DNA of 64,000 nt, from positions 6,808 through 70,807 of the forward strand of contig JAVBOM010000012.1 of NCBI GenBank assembly GCA_031550535.1. The letters run 5' to 3'. Below the pieces are notes generated by a model. That model did not search any database, was not told the origin of the DNA, and saw only the letters and a list, made by a program, of their open reading frames with translations. Of the stretch, positions 8,593 to 17,340 are shown in pieces. This DNA is from Avichristensenella sp031550535. Lineage in GTDB: Bacteria > Bacillota > Clostridia > Christensenellales > Aristaeellaceae. Within the stretch, counting starts at the first letter, position 1. Each line of letters begins with the position of its first letter. The translations under genes were made by a program, and so were the position numbers.

Positions 8593-8628
8593 CCGCCCCG
8601 AATAATACAAAACGGAGGTGCATCCAAC

Positions 8629-9048
8629 ATGTCCTGCGATTACTCGGTCATCATCGGCTACGGCATCGAACTCCACGACATCAAGACATTACTCGACTAC
8701 GAGAAAATCAACAAGCACATCAACAAGCGGTTCCACTGTGATGATTCTGACGCGGATGATCTCGTGTCCGCTAATTACATCCTGATGAATTGTGGCCTTA
8801 GCAGCGGGTTGGCGGAACTCATGGCGGATGCCGATCCTCACGGCAGGCTTCGGGGCATGACACCGGACAGTGAAAAGTATTACCTCATTTATCCGATGTC
8901 ATATCCTTGGACTAGGCAACCCACCGACGCGAGGACTGAGGAAAAGGCGGTTGACATTCTGCTTCGCGCGATCCTACCGATCGTAAAGGACAATACAGCG
9001 CGAGAGCAGATCACCAAGCACTTTTATTACTTCAACCACGTCGAGTGA
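8629..9048 (+). CDS. Hypothetical protein (139 aa)
   Basis: Starts at ATG 8629 after CGGAGGTG. N-terminal strand-rich segment (YSVIIGYGIEL) followed by helices. No recognised family or catalytic motif. Confidence 0.55.
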   Translation: MSCDYSVIIGYGIELHDIKTLLDYEKINKHINKRFHCDDSDADDLVSANYILMNCGLSSGLAELMADADPHGRLRGMTPDSEKYYLIYPMSYPWTRQPTDARTEEKAVDILLRAILPIVKDNTAREQITKHFYYFNHVE

Positions 9049-9072
9049 CCTCTCTGTTTTTCCGCCGTCGGT

Positions 9073-9414
9073 TCAATCGCTGCCCGGCTTCATCTGCTTC
9101 ACCATCTCCATCCAAAACGAGCGCACAGTCTCAATGTTGCGGATCGCGTCCTGTTCCTCAGTCTCCGCGTTATAAGCCTCAAACCGGCTGAACAGATGCC
9201 CACAGTGACGGAGGCTGTCTGCAACATAGCCGCCGCATACTCCGATCAGCCAATCGGTACCCTGGATTTCAGCCTTGAACCTAAAAATATAGTACGTCAT
9301 ATCCAGATACTCAAACGACTTGGTGCATTCGATAATTGCGGGCTCCTTACCAAGTTCTCTTGCATGCGAGAGCCACCCCGATATCTCCGCGATCGCCGCT
9401 TCCTGCTGTGCCAT
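9073..9414 (-). CDS. Hypothetical protein, isolated minus-strand gene (113 aa)
   Basis: ATG 9414 is chosen for its SD (AGGAGAGG); upstream in-frame codons lack one. A helical protein with no motif. It faces the surrounding plus-strand run, like the two secreted cargo genes, so it may have its own promoter. Confidence 0.5.
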   Translation of the reverse strand: MAQQEAAIAEISGWLSHARELGKEPAIIECTKSFEYLDMTYYIFRFKAEIQGTDWLIGVCGGYVADSLRHCGHLFSRFEAYNAETEEQDAIRNIETVRSFWMEMVKQMKPGSD

Positions 9415-9546
9415 ACGGTCCTCTCCTCTGTATAGTACATGCACCATAAGTATAGCAGACCGCCTCATACTTTGAAAGAGGGCCCCGTCTACTATTAGCA
9501 CGTTGTTAGGCAACAGATAAGCATTAAACGAAAGGAATGTCACACA

Positions 9547-9840
9547 TTGTCCAAGATTATTGGCTCGTTCGCTGACTTTACCAGCTCGTTCGATTCATTT
9601 CTTTTCTACAGGAACGAACTCCACCTTGAGCATTGTCTTCTGGTTAGCGTTCCGAGAGCTCTTCAGTTGGCGGAAGGGTATACCTATGACCAGCTAAACA
9701 GAGACATTCTCGCCAACAAAGACCTGTACGTGTGGGAAGCGGATAGCGACTTTTACTGGCCAAATGACAATATGTTCAGCCCAAACAATGCCGTACATGG
9801 TCTCTCCGGTTTTCGTGTTAGAGCAAGGGGAGGCGTTTGA
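9547..9840 (+). CDS. Hypothetical protein (97 aa), TTG start
   Basis: Start TTG 9547 with AAAGGAA nine to ten bases upstream. Aromatic-rich, with no recognised domain. Moderate support from codon use and position only. Confidence 0.45.
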   Translation: MSKIIGSFADFTSSFDSFLFYRNELHLEHCLLVSVPRALQLAEGYTYDQLNRDILANKDLYVWEADSDFYWPNDNMFSPNNAVHGLSGFRVRARGGV

Positions 9841-9900
9841 ACACTTTTTGTCACAGCATTTTAGCAGTCAGCATCTTTCGGGTTCACAATTATTTAGGGG

Positions 9901-10419
9901 GTGGTTCCTCTGAGGGACTTCGATAGCATAGCAAACCAGGACATCAAGGGAAAGTTCATCAGGCGTGAAGTGTTTGGCTGCTTCACCGCAGAAGTTGAGT
10001 ACATCCTTTCTCGCCACGACGCCAACGACGCACCTTTCACATTCGATGATGTGGAACGCATTTATACCCCTTACTGCCGCGAGTGTGGGGAGGACTATAC
10101 CAGATTCTCCAAGAGCAAGAACGATAATGGCATTTCCGCCTACACATGTGAAGATTGCGGGCACGAATATACCGAGGAAGAGTATAGCCTCCTTGATACG
10201 CAGCACCAGGAAATCTATGAATGGTGGGCGGTTTCCGGTTACCTTGCCAGCAAGCTCGCTTCGTACGGGGAGTGTATCATCGACGGCCCCTGCGTCTTCT
10301 ACTGGGGCAGGTGTTGCACCGGTCAAACCATCCTGCTGGATTATATTATCTCAAAGATATGCGAAGATATGGGCATCTTGGATGGCCAGCCTAACTCTTG
10401 GGCCAAGCTGCCCGTATGA
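9901..10419 (+). CDS. Zinc-ribbon protein (172 aa), GTG start
   Basis: A GTG at 9901 opens the frame; upstream TAGGGGG is close, so the exact start is uncertain. A CREC ... CEDCGHEY zinc ribbon spans about residues 59-85. The C-terminal half is helical with a YWGRCCTGQ segment. Another member of the Cys-knuckle set in this cluster; function unknown. Confidence 0.55.
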   Translation: MVPLRDFDSIANQDIKGKFIRREVFGCFTAEVEYILSRHDANDAPFTFDDVERIYTPYCRECGEDYTRFSKSKNDNGISAYTCEDCGHEYTEEEYSLLDTQHQEIYEWWAVSGYLASKLASYGECIIDGPCVFYWGRCCTGQTILLDYIISKICEDMGILDGQPNSWAKLPV

Positions 10420-10429
10420 GGTGTTGCCG

Positions 10430-10642
10430 ATGCCATATGTGAGAAAGACGGTTGACTGCTACTACTTCTACTGCAACTACGGCCAGGGCTGGGAGCATGA
10501 GATTACCGAGTACACGAGAAGCATGATGCGTGAAAACAAGCGTGCATACCTGGAGAACAGCCCTTACCCCCTTCGTATCGTCAAGTGCCGGGAACGGATC
10601 ACCGACCTGAATCGGGAGTTCGTCGGGAAGTTCAACTCATAA
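10430..10642 (+). CDS. Small basic protein (70 aa)
   Basis: ATG 10430 follows GAGGTG, the SD overlapping the preceding stop. The product is basic and tyrosine-rich (CYYFYCNYGQGWEHEITEYT). No recognised family. Confidence 0.5.
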   Translation: MPYVRKTVDCYYFYCNYGQGWEHEITEYTRSMMRENKRAYLENSPYPLRIVKCRERITDLNREFVGKFNS

Positions 10643-10691
10643 TCGGAGGTGTGTCCAGTCGGGCGCGCCTTTTACATTTGGAGGTAATATC

Positions 10692-11339
10692 TTGAAGAAG
10701 GATAACCAGAAAGATCTCAAAAAGCTGCTCATCGAAATGGGCTACAAACATGGGATCCATGAAGTGTTCGTTGATTTTCTGGAACTCTCCGCTCTCGCCA
10801 TCGCAAACAAGTTCGATCTTACGCAGTTTGATGCCCGCGAAAAGCAGTATCTTGCATTGGCAAAGAGATACACGTCCGCAGATCTGTGCAAGTTTGCGGA
10901 AATGCTTTCATTATTAACCCTCTCATTGCTAGATGAAGCCGCTTGCGGGAAACTCCGGGATGTGTTAGGTATGATCTATCATGGCCTTGATTTGCACAAC
11001 AAGTGGAAAGGTCAATTCTTCACGCCACAGAATGTCTGCGACATGATGGGGAGTATATTGCTGGGATCAACTCCCCCAAATGATAAACTCTCCATACTTG
11101 AGCCGTGCGTAGGCTCTGGAGCAATGGTCCTGGGGTTTGTCAACGCAATGATAGACATGAGGCTTCGCTATACCCGCGATCTCACTGTCTCTGCCATTGA
11201 CACCGACCTCAAATGCGTTCACATGGCATTCCTGCAGTTCAGTTTGTACGGCATACCAGCCACAGTCATTCACGGGAACTCGTTGACGAATGAGCAATGG
11301 TCCGTTTGGCGGACACCGATGCTCTACATTAGGCTGTAA
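10692..11339 (+). CDS. N6-adenine methylase-like protein lacking the catalytic motif
   Basis: A 215-residue protein from TTG 10692, with GGAGGTAAT as SD. A helical N-domain (1-100) leads to KGQFFTPQNVCDMM (106-119) and the SAM-binding motif I EPCVGSGA (137-144), as in type I restriction M subunits. It ends shortly after VIHGNSLTNEQWSVWRTPML, where an active enzyme would have NPPF/Y; no such motif is present. This matches short methylase-like proteins of phages and mobile elements that may be antirestriction decoys or SAM-binding regulators. Either natural family length or a truncated enzyme; I favour the former because the product ends with a plausible tail. Confidence 0.65.
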   Translation: MKKDNQKDLKKLLIEMGYKHGIHEVFVDFLELSALAIANKFDLTQFDAREKQYLALAKRYTSADLCKFAEMLSLLTLSLLDEAACGKLRDVLGMIYHGLDLHNKWKGQFFTPQNVCDMMGSILLGSTPPNDKLSILEPCVGSGAMVLGFVNAMIDMRLRYTRDLTVSAIDTDLKCVHMAFLQFSLYGIPATVIHGNSLTNEQWSVWRTPMLYIRL

Positions 11340-11599
11340 AGAACTACAACGACCACTCCAAGGCGGCGTAAACATCCCCCTCAATGACTTCGGAAACGCT
11401 ATCACCCGCGCCGTCAAGGATGACGAGAGCAATGACCGATCCACCGTGCTTGAGGGTTGGCTACCATGCCGCCTCACGTGGCGCCGCATCAGTAACGCGA
11501 AGCCCATCGTTGCCATTGCCTGATCACTCGACACCAGGCATAGATGGAAAGTGCAGCAACCGAGTTCGAAACTCCTTCCGGTGGCTCTCCTGTAGAGCA
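11340..11599. other. Intergenic stretch with a possible gene remnant
   Basis: A plus-strand frame ending at TGA 11521-11523 reads NDFGNAITRAVKDDESNDRS and has reasonable codon use but no start or SD of its own. It may be the tail of a lost gene between the methylase-like gene and the convergent secreted-protein gene. Nothing else recognised. Confidence 0.3.
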
Positions 11600-12736
11600 T
11601 TACGGACGAGCATCGGCCGGCCAATTGAGCACGTCGATGTCCGGCGCGCAATTCGTTTGGCCGTAGAAAGTGATCAGAATCCCATGCAGTAGCTTCGAGC
11701 CTCTGACTTCCAGCAAGTGCGCTATGACCGCGTCCTGGGACGTCCAGCTATAGCATATCGCCCGGTCGCTGTAACTGTCGGAATGGTTGTACTCAGACGG
11801 AACGTACCACTCGCCGTCCCCAAAGAAATCTGGCCCGAACGTATCCATCAACTCCTGCCCGACCACATCGTAATCCGCCACATAGTCGGCTATGTCAGCG
11901 TGCTCGGCATCGAACAGCACTTCCGCGTACGTCAGCCACCTTGTGACGGTATCTATCTCGTCATACACTGGTCCTTCAAACAGATAGATCAATGTGGCGT
12001 CGCGTCCGACGATCGATACACCGTCATAAGTGAGCATATAGTCGGCTCGTGATGTAGGCTCTTTGCCTTCGGCAGCGATTACCTGCTCCATTAACATGCC
12101 GCCCTGGATGCCGTTGCGGAACGAAAACGGCTGCGAATGCTCTTCGAAAGCCTGAGCAGCGTACTCAGTTACGGGGTAGGGGAACGGTGGGAGGGAATCG
12201 TCATCGTTATGGAACGTTTCGTACCATGGTGACCATGGCGAAAACCAAAGCGTTATCTTGTCGAAGTCGCCTTGGTTCATCCTGTCCCACCAATGAAGTG
12301 AGATCGACCCCTCCCGAAAATTCCAATCAACGCTCCGAATGGTCACTTGCGGGAAGTCTTTGGTCGGCTTCCCATATTCTGCGGTTAAGGCATCCATCAG
12401 GGCGTCGAAGGTTTGCCCTGGCTTCACGGCAGTTCCATCAGCTTCACCGTCGAAGGTAAACCGGCATTCGTAAAACGGTGCGACCTGTGACTTGCTCGCT
12501 ACTGCCGATTTCGGTGGCAGTCCCCCGATGGCGATACCGCTAATGTCGAAGTCGCGCTGCCCGATGTCATCGGAATGAGACAAAGTCAGCCCGTTTTCCG
12601 CTGCCAGTTGCTGCACATCGGCGGATTCCGTAAGCCGAGTCACTGAATGCAAGAAATCCCATTCGTCCGCCATCGCAGCGGCCGAGACAAGGCACATGCT
12701 AAGGACGCAAAGTACCAAAACAACGATCTTCTTCAT
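11600..12736 (-). CDS. Secreted protein of unknown function (378 aa)
   Basis: ATG 12736 has GGGAGGAG upstream. A signal peptide (MKKIVVLVLCVLSMCLVSAA, cleavage after AMA) precedes a mostly beta, acidic, Trp/Tyr-rich mature protein (SISLHWWDRMNQGDF, LWFSPWSPWYETF). No lipobox, no catalytic motif. Like the 393-aa gene at 1554 it is a secreted protein inserted against the direction of its phage neighbours, so both look like cargo genes that alter the host envelope (inference). Confidence 0.6.
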   Translation of the reverse strand: MKKIVVLVLCVLSMCLVSAAAMADEWDFLHSVTRLTESADVQQLAAENGLTLSHSDDIGQRDFDISGIAIGGLPPKSAVASKSQVAPFYECRFTFDGEADGTAVKPGQTFDALMDALTAEYGKPTKDFPQVTIRSVDWNFREGSISLHWWDRMNQGDFDKITLWFSPWSPWYETFHNDDDSLPPFPYPVTEYAAQAFEEHSQPFSFRNGIQGGMLMEQVIAAEGKEPTSRADYMLTYDGVSIVGRDATLIYLFEGPVYDEIDTVTRWLTYAEVLFDAEHADIADYVADYDVVGQELMDTFGPDFFGDGEWYVPSEYNHSDSYSDRAICYSWTSQDAVIAHLLEVRGSKLLHGILITFYGQTNCAPDIDVLNWPADARP

Positions 12737-12824
12737 TGCAGTGGCTCCTCCCTGTGCGTTTACCACATTCTACCATGCTCCTCATGCCTGAGCAATAATT
12801 TGCATCGATTTCTGGAGGGCATTT

Positions 12825-13436
12825 ATGATCCCAAAGCACGTCTTCATCTCCCGCGGCGTCGCCAAACTCGGCGCGGGTATCCCGTCCGTCAACCTCCCCG
12901 CAGGCATCACCTGCCGCCCGGACGCTCCCTGCCGCAAGCTTTGTTACGCGCGCCGTGGCAGGTTCGCCTATCCCGTATGCAAAACCCGCCACCAAACCAA
13001 CCTGGACACCTGGAATACCGACCCCGTGCAGTACCGCCGCGACATCGTCATCGGCGCCTTTCAAAGCCGTTTCTTCCGCTGGCATTGCACAGGCGACATC
13101 CCGGACCCCGCATACCTCGCCATGATGGCAGATGTGGCGGACGCCCTGCCCGCAACCAACTTCCTTGCCTTCACCAAGCAGCATGAGATCGTCAACGAGT
13201 ACCTGAACACCCATCGCCTACCTAATAACCTCAAGCTCGTCCTCAGCGTCTGGGGCGATTGCGTTCCGCTCATCCCGCACAGCCTGCCCATGGCGTTCAT
13301 CCGTTTCAAGTCCGGCGCCGTCGCTCCGCCGCCCACAGCGCTCGCCTGCCGCGACTACTGCGGGGATTGTGTCATAACTGGCCAAAGTTGCTGGGACATG
13401 AATCCCGGTGATGCCGTCTGCTTCGAACAGCACTGA
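12825..13436 (+). CDS. GP88-like phage protein (203 aa)
   Basis: Starts at ATG 12825 after TGGAGGGC. The N-terminus KLGAGIPSVNLPAG then CRPDAPCRKLCYARRG with conserved Cys spacing, followed by a second Cys group near the C-terminus (CRDYCGDCVITGQSCW), resembles the GP88 family of phage proteins, which probably bind a metal centre; biochemical role unknown. Length is normal for such proteins. Closes the phage accessory run. Confidence 0.65.
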   Translation: MIPKHVFISRGVAKLGAGIPSVNLPAGITCRPDAPCRKLCYARRGRFAYPVCKTRHQTNLDTWNTDPVQYRRDIVIGAFQSRFFRWHCTGDIPDPAYLAMMADVADALPATNFLAFTKQHEIVNEYLNTHRLPNNLKLVLSVWGDCVPLIPHSLPMAFIRFKSGAVAPPPTALACRDYCGDCVITGQSCWDMNPGDAVCFEQH

Positions 13437-13473
13437 GGAGGAAGCATTGGGGCATGTTTTCCAGTAATACTGA

Positions 13474-13512
13474 TTGACAGATATGTCTTCCTGCAATATA
13501 CTACAGGTGGTA
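13474..13512 (+). promoter_or_regulatory. Promoter with BlaI-type operator
   Basis: TTGACA (13474-13479), 17-base spacer, TATACT (13497-13502). A near-perfect dyad TACTACAGGTGGTA (13499-13512) overlaps the -10 box. BlaI/MecI-family operators have the form TAC-AC-GT-GTA, so repression of the downstream gene pair by its own BlaI homologue is likely. Confidence 0.75.
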
Positions 13513-13546
13513 ATGCGTCTACCAATATACGGTCTGGAGGGTAACG

Positions 13547-13933
13547 ATGGACGATAAAATACCCTTGACGGAAGCAGAATGGAAAATCATGGCGGAGCTA
13601 TGGCGCAATACGCCGCGGACGATCATGCAGTTGACGCGGATCCTGCAGCCGGAAACAGGCTGGACAAAACACACGGTGATTGCCCTGCTGCGCCGGATGG
13701 AGACCAAGGGTACCGTACGCGCGCAAGCGGAAGGAAGGGCAAAGGCTTTCTATCCAACCGTGTCACGCGAGCGTGTGGTCTTGCAGCAGACGAAAGATCT
13801 GCTTTCCCGCCTGTTTGACGGCAAGGTATCGCTGCTGGTGGCCGACCTGGTTGCCCAGGAGGCCATATCGCTCGAAGAGCTGGCGGCCATCCGCCGCGCA
13901 ATCGACGACGCGGAGCAAAACGGAGGCGAGTAA
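13547..13933 (+). CDS. BlaI/MecI-family transcriptional repressor
   Basis: A 128-residue protein whose N-terminus (LTEAEWKIMAELWRNTPRTI) is the typical BlaI winged helix; helix-turn-helix residues about 15-65, dimerisation helix in the C-terminal half. ATG 13547 follows TGGAGGG. Family members bind operators as dimers and are inactivated by proteolysis triggered by a membrane M56 protease; that protease gene follows with one base between the stop and its ATG. The operator overlapping the promoter at 13499-13512 implies autoregulation. The signal is unclear because the partner lacks the usual penicillin sensor. Confidence 0.85.
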   Translation: MDDKIPLTEAEWKIMAELWRNTPRTIMQLTRILQPETGWTKHTVIALLRRMETKGTVRAQAEGRAKAFYPTVSRERVVLQQTKDLLSRLFDGKVSLLVADLVAQEAISLEELAAIRRAIDDAEQNGGE

Positions 13934-13934
13934 T

Positions 13935-15539
13935 ATGGCGGCATGGCTACATCAACTGCTTATCACAAACCTGATGGCAAGCGTCTTGATTGCCTTGGTC
14001 TGTGTGCTTCGCCACTTTGGGCGGCGAACGCTGGGTAGCCGCTGGCTGTATAGCTGCTGGCTGCCCGTAGCGTTGCGGTTGTTGCTGCCGGTCACGGTGA
14101 CCGTGCCGGAGAAGATGCAGGCGGTAATTGCGCCGCCGCTGGATTTGGTATCCGCCTATGTACCTGCAATACCGATGAATCAAGCGTTAGAGGCGCCAAT
14201 CGAGGTGGGTGTAAAATCCGCATCGCTGTCGCCTGCCGTTGTACTCGGTGGGATTTGGCTAATTGTTTCCGCCACCATAGGCGTGATGATGGTACTGCGA
14301 AACGTCCGGTTCCGCAAAGCGCTTCACATGCGCGGGTTGACGGAGGGGGAAACGACGGAGTTGGCCGCTTGCGCAGCCCGGCATGACATGCGCCTCCCGT
14401 ATACCTATACCTCTGCGCATATCCAGTCGCCGTGCCTTGTTGGCGGGATACGCCCCAGGCTCGTGGTGCCGCAGGGCATGTCCTTTTACGATGAAGATGC
14501 TGGCTTTGCCTTGCTGCATGAAGCGTGCCACGCGCGCGTCGGCGACACCCGTTGGGCTTGTCTGCGCGCGGCGCTCTGCTGCCTTCATTGGTTCAATCCG
14601 CTGGTATGGATTGCGGCCAGGTTGAGCGCCATTGACGCCGAACTGGCTTGCGATATGCGGGTAATGGCTCGGCTTCGCGACAACGACCGCTATGCCTATG
14701 CACGCGTCCTGGTCGACGCGGCACAGCGCCGCACCTTTTCGGTGCTCGGCGTATCCTTTGCGGAGAGGCCCCTGCAAACACGCATTACACAGATCTTGGA
14801 GGGAACGAAAGTGAAAAAAGCATGGATAGCGATGTCGGCGGTGCTGATGGTGATTGCCCTTGGCGCGAGCTTTGCCGTATCGGATCCCGACACCGCAGCA
14901 CAGCAGAACACCAAGTACGATTGGTGGATTCCCGCCGGTAAGAAGGAAGGCACAGCATCCCACACGTCTATATCGGGAGCAATGCTCCATGAAGATCCGC
15001 AGAACAAAAATCTTAGCCTGCAGGAGATTTGGGATACATCCGAAACCTACCAGCAGAAAAATCTAAACTCAATTCTGGCCAAGGTGGTCGACAAGGAGAC
15101 GGGCGATTGGCCTCAGATGTTCACAATCGATGTGGGTTCTGAAAATGGTATCGAAGTAAATATGGCCGTCGTTAATGTGGATGGTCTAATCGGTTATATC
15201 TATAAAGTAAATGATACTACTTCGCAGGTTATTTCGATCATCGACGACCGCGCTGGCGTCGCAGGAATCATCCAAAGTACGCGCGATCAGGGTATGATCA
15301 AGGGCACGCTTGCCTCTGATGATGAGTCAACCTGCCGTATGTATTACCTGCCGGTCGACATGTTGCCGCGTCCCGGCGACGTAGTGGTCACCAGCGGTAT
15401 CGGCGCACCGTTTCCCAAGGGGATTAAGATCGGCGTCGTGCGCGAAAGCACCCGCTATATAGACGAAAACAAGCACTATGTGGTCATAGAGCCGGTGGTT
15501 GACTTTACGCTTCTGGAAGAAGTTATGGTGCTGCTTTAA
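13935..15539 (+). CDS. M56 (BlaR1-type) metalloprotease fused to an MreC domain
   Basis: A 534-residue membrane protein. Segments about 7-27, 36-52, 99-121 and 295-315 are membrane-spanning, as in BlaR1. The zinc site HEACH (195-199) and the downstream CLHWFNPLVW ... AELACD block (216-240) are those of M56 proteases. In place of a beta-lactam sensor, residues about 375-534 match the beta domain of the cell-shape protein MreC: VNVDGLIGYIYKV, IIDDRAGVAGIIQSTRDQG, CRMYYLPVDM, GDVVVTSGIGAPFPKGIKIG, FTLLEEVMVLL. MreC normally scaffolds the elongasome outside the membrane. The likely role is sensing of wall-synthesis state, with cleavage of BlaI as output (inference). The frame is continuous; start ATG 13935 follows GGAGGCG. 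Confidence 0.85.
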   Translation: MAAWLHQLLITNLMASVLIALVCVLRHFGRRTLGSRWLYSCWLPVALRLLLPVTVTVPEKMQAVIAPPLDLVSAYVPAIPMNQALEAPIEVGVKSASLSPAVVLGGIWLIVSATIGVMMVLRNVRFRKALHMRGLTEGETTELAACAARHDMRLPYTYTSAHIQSPCLVGGIRPRLVVPQGMSFYDEDAGFALLHEACHARVGDTRWACLRAALCCLHWFNPLVWIAARLSAIDAELACDMRVMARLRDNDRYAYARVLVDAAQRRTFSVLGVSFAERPLQTRITQILEGTKVKKAWIAMSAVLMVIALGASFAVSDPDTAAQQNTKYDWWIPAGKKEGTASHTSISGAMLHEDPQNKNLSLQEIWDTSETYQQKNLNSILAKVVDKETGDWPQMFTIDVGSENGIEVNMAVVNVDGLIGYIYKVNDTTSQVISIIDDRAGVAGIIQSTRDQGMIKGTLASDDESTCRMYYLPVDMLPRPGDVVVTSGIGAPFPKGIKIGVVRESTRYIDENKHYVVIEPVVDFTLLEEVMVLL

Positions 15540-15583
15540 CCCAATGGCGACAGACTTGCTGCTGCAGACATGATACAAAACCG

Positions 15584-15615
15584 GGATCAGGGGATAGCAC
15601 CTCTGATCCTTTTTT
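15584..15615 (+). terminator. Intrinsic terminator after the M56-MreC gene
   Basis: GGATCAGGGG (15584-15593) pairs with CCTCTGATCC (15600-15609) with one mismatch, followed by six T. Confidence 0.85.
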
Positions 15616-15628
15616 ATGGGGAGGATGT

Positions 15629-15766
15629 ATGCCAAACCGCAACCCCTACTACGACACCTGCCCCGATTGCGGCGCCAACCTCGACCCCGGCGAGCGCTGC
15701 GACTGCGACACTCCGGTACCCGTGCTCACCCTCGCAACATCACCCGCCGACGAACCAGCGGCGTAA
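15629..15766 (+). CDS. 45-aa zinc-ribbon protein upstream of the recombinase
   Basis: ATG 15629 after GGGGAGGATGT. The product begins MPNRNPYYDTCPDCGANLD and continues to a CDC pair, a single small zinc ribbon, with an acidic tail. Such tiny Cys-rich proteins often sit before integrases of clostridial elements. It ends 13 bases before the recombinase start with TAAGGAGG between, so the two are probably co-translated. Confidence 0.7.
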   Translation: MPNRNPYYDTCPDCGANLDPGERCDCDTPVPVLTLATSPADEPAA

Positions 15767-15779
15767 GGAGGCGTACCGC

Positions 15780-16759
15780 ATGGAAAACCCCATGGTCAAC
15801 ACAACCGACAACCCCATCCACGCCTACATCACCATGCTCGACACCACCGTCGTGGGCCATATGAAGCGCTACCAGGCAAACACCATCCTCTCCTACAGCA
15901 GCTTCCTCGGCCGGTTCGACCGCTGGCTGTTCGAGCACCATGGCTTCCGCGTCACCCCCGGCGAAGCCCACCACCTGACCCACGAAATCATCCAACTTTC
16001 TACGATCACCTGCTCCAGGAGAAACGCGCCTTCGCGACAATCGCCAACTACTTCGCCATCCTCAAGGGCTTCTTCGCCTATCTGCTGGACCTTCATATGA
16101 TCCCGTCCGACCCCGGCACGGCGTTCTATAACCTCATCGAACCCGAGCGCGATAGGTCGGCTCCCATGCAGGCGCAGAAATACTACGAAGACGACCAGCT
16201 TCGCGCGATGATCGATTTCTTCGAAGCACGCTGGTCAAAAACAAAAGCCCGTGATAACGCGCTGATGGCTGTTATGCTTTGCACGGCTGGCAGAGTATCC
16301 GCCTCCTGCAGCCTCAACATCTCGGATTACAAGGACATGCTCAGGGAAAACGTCGTGCAGATCAAGATCAAGGGCGGGAAGGACCACTACTTCTACATCG
16401 ACCCGTACGCCATCACCCAGATTGAACGGTACCTCGCCCTGCGCGGTCCGTGCAAAGACGGCGATCCGCTCTTCATCACCAACTGCGGCAACCGGGTAAC
16501 CCGTAAGCGAGCGTACGAGCAGTTCAAAATCATGCAGAAACATCTGGCGTACGTCACCGGCACGCGCCCGTATCGCAACACAGTCATTACCGAAGTCGCA
16601 TACAAGCAGGGCTTGGATCAGGCGCAGCTCATCGCTGGCCATGCCCGCCAAAAGACGACGCGCGGTTATGTCAAAACCAAGAAAAGCGAGGCAAGCAAAG
16701 CCGCTGGCATCATGGCCCATCTTTACCAAGATGCTGGAAAACCGAGCAAAATCAGGTGA
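15780..16759 (+). pseudogene. Tyrosine recombinase (integrase), frameshifted
   Basis: Starts at ATG 15780 after AAGGAGGCG. The N-terminal core-binding domain is intact to about residue 72, then one base is lost (or two gained) near 15996; the frame resumes at 15998 as FYDHLLQEKRAFATIANYFA and runs to TGA 16759. The catalytic domain shows the first Arg (TAGRVSAS), Lys (GGKDHYFYI), an Arg in RPYRNTV where the usual His of HxxR is Arg, GH (IAGHARQ) and the Tyr (TTRGYVK). It therefore appears inactive through the frameshift and has an atypical box II. It may once have mobilised the adjacent BlaI/M56 unit or an earlier element. Confidence 0.8.
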
Positions 16760-16963
16760 AACGGCGCATTTGATCCAATTTAACCAGTTGATTTTGGCGT
16801 GCGTTTTTGTACAATGTATCCCATGAAGGCCATGTCCTTCCATGTAAATCACCCCAGCTAAAGCCCCGGTGTTCTCGGAAACCAAATCAAAAAAAGAAAT
16901 ATTCGAAAGGATGTATAAAAAAGGAGAAATCGTGACGATAGAGGGGCGAAAGAAATACACATG

Positions 16964-17036
16964 GAGGTGGACACATGTCTTTGTAGATTCAGAAGGCCAA
17001 ACGCCAAGCCGCGTACCTGAAACTCGGCATCTCCGG
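16964..17036 (+). repeat. Direct repeat copy 1 (decayed phage ATPase start)
   Basis: 73 bases that align without gaps to 17341-17413 with seven differences, four of them silent if read as codons. Includes SD, ATG, the TAG at codon 4 and the IQKAKRQAAYLKLGISG segment. Confidence 0.8.
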
Positions 17037-17320
17037 TCCCGCTGGCAGAGGTGTTTCTCTAGTGTAAATGAAGAAATCTAATGAGCATGAACCTCATCAC
17101 CGTCTGTGGCTGGTAGGTAGCCACACCCACCACCGCCGATGTCAACGGCATTCCCTGCACGGCTCGCGAAGGCTGCGATCAGCCCCAACCCCCTGCTGGA
17201 GTACAGGTTCTACGTCGGGGAAATCGATGATCCAAGACACTTGCATGGCTTCAGAGTTATCACCCAACAAAAACTTTTTTCAAAATACCTGTTAGAAATC
17301 GAAAAAACGGCGATGTAGGT
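16975..17320 (+). pseudogene. Decayed phage P-loop ATPase gene, copy 1, and adjoining remnants
   Basis: ATG 16975 (SD GAGGTGG) reads MSL, TAG (16984-16986), then IQKAKRQAAYLKLGISGPAG before losing the frame. This start resembles phage ATP-binding proteins that begin with IQKA..K.KLGISGP.GSGKT next to recombination genes (family recall, unsearched). Further on, 17185-17317 contains another open stretch (SPNPLLEYRFYVGEIDDP) ending at TAG, probably a different lost gene. Confidence 0.55.
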
Positions 17321-17340
17321 ATATGGGGGGAAGAAATAGG

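Noticed and set aside
3839..11339. General use of TAG as a sense codon across the whole phage region
   Set aside because: TAG ends three genes here with an SD for the next gene immediately behind, and host genes (grdA, the serine recombinase) also end in TAG. Only the local four-codon observation is kept as an open question.
11384..11692. Plus-strand open frame overlapping the end of the secreted-protein gene
   Set aside because: No SD, Ser/Arg-rich product, overlaps a well-supported minus-strand gene.
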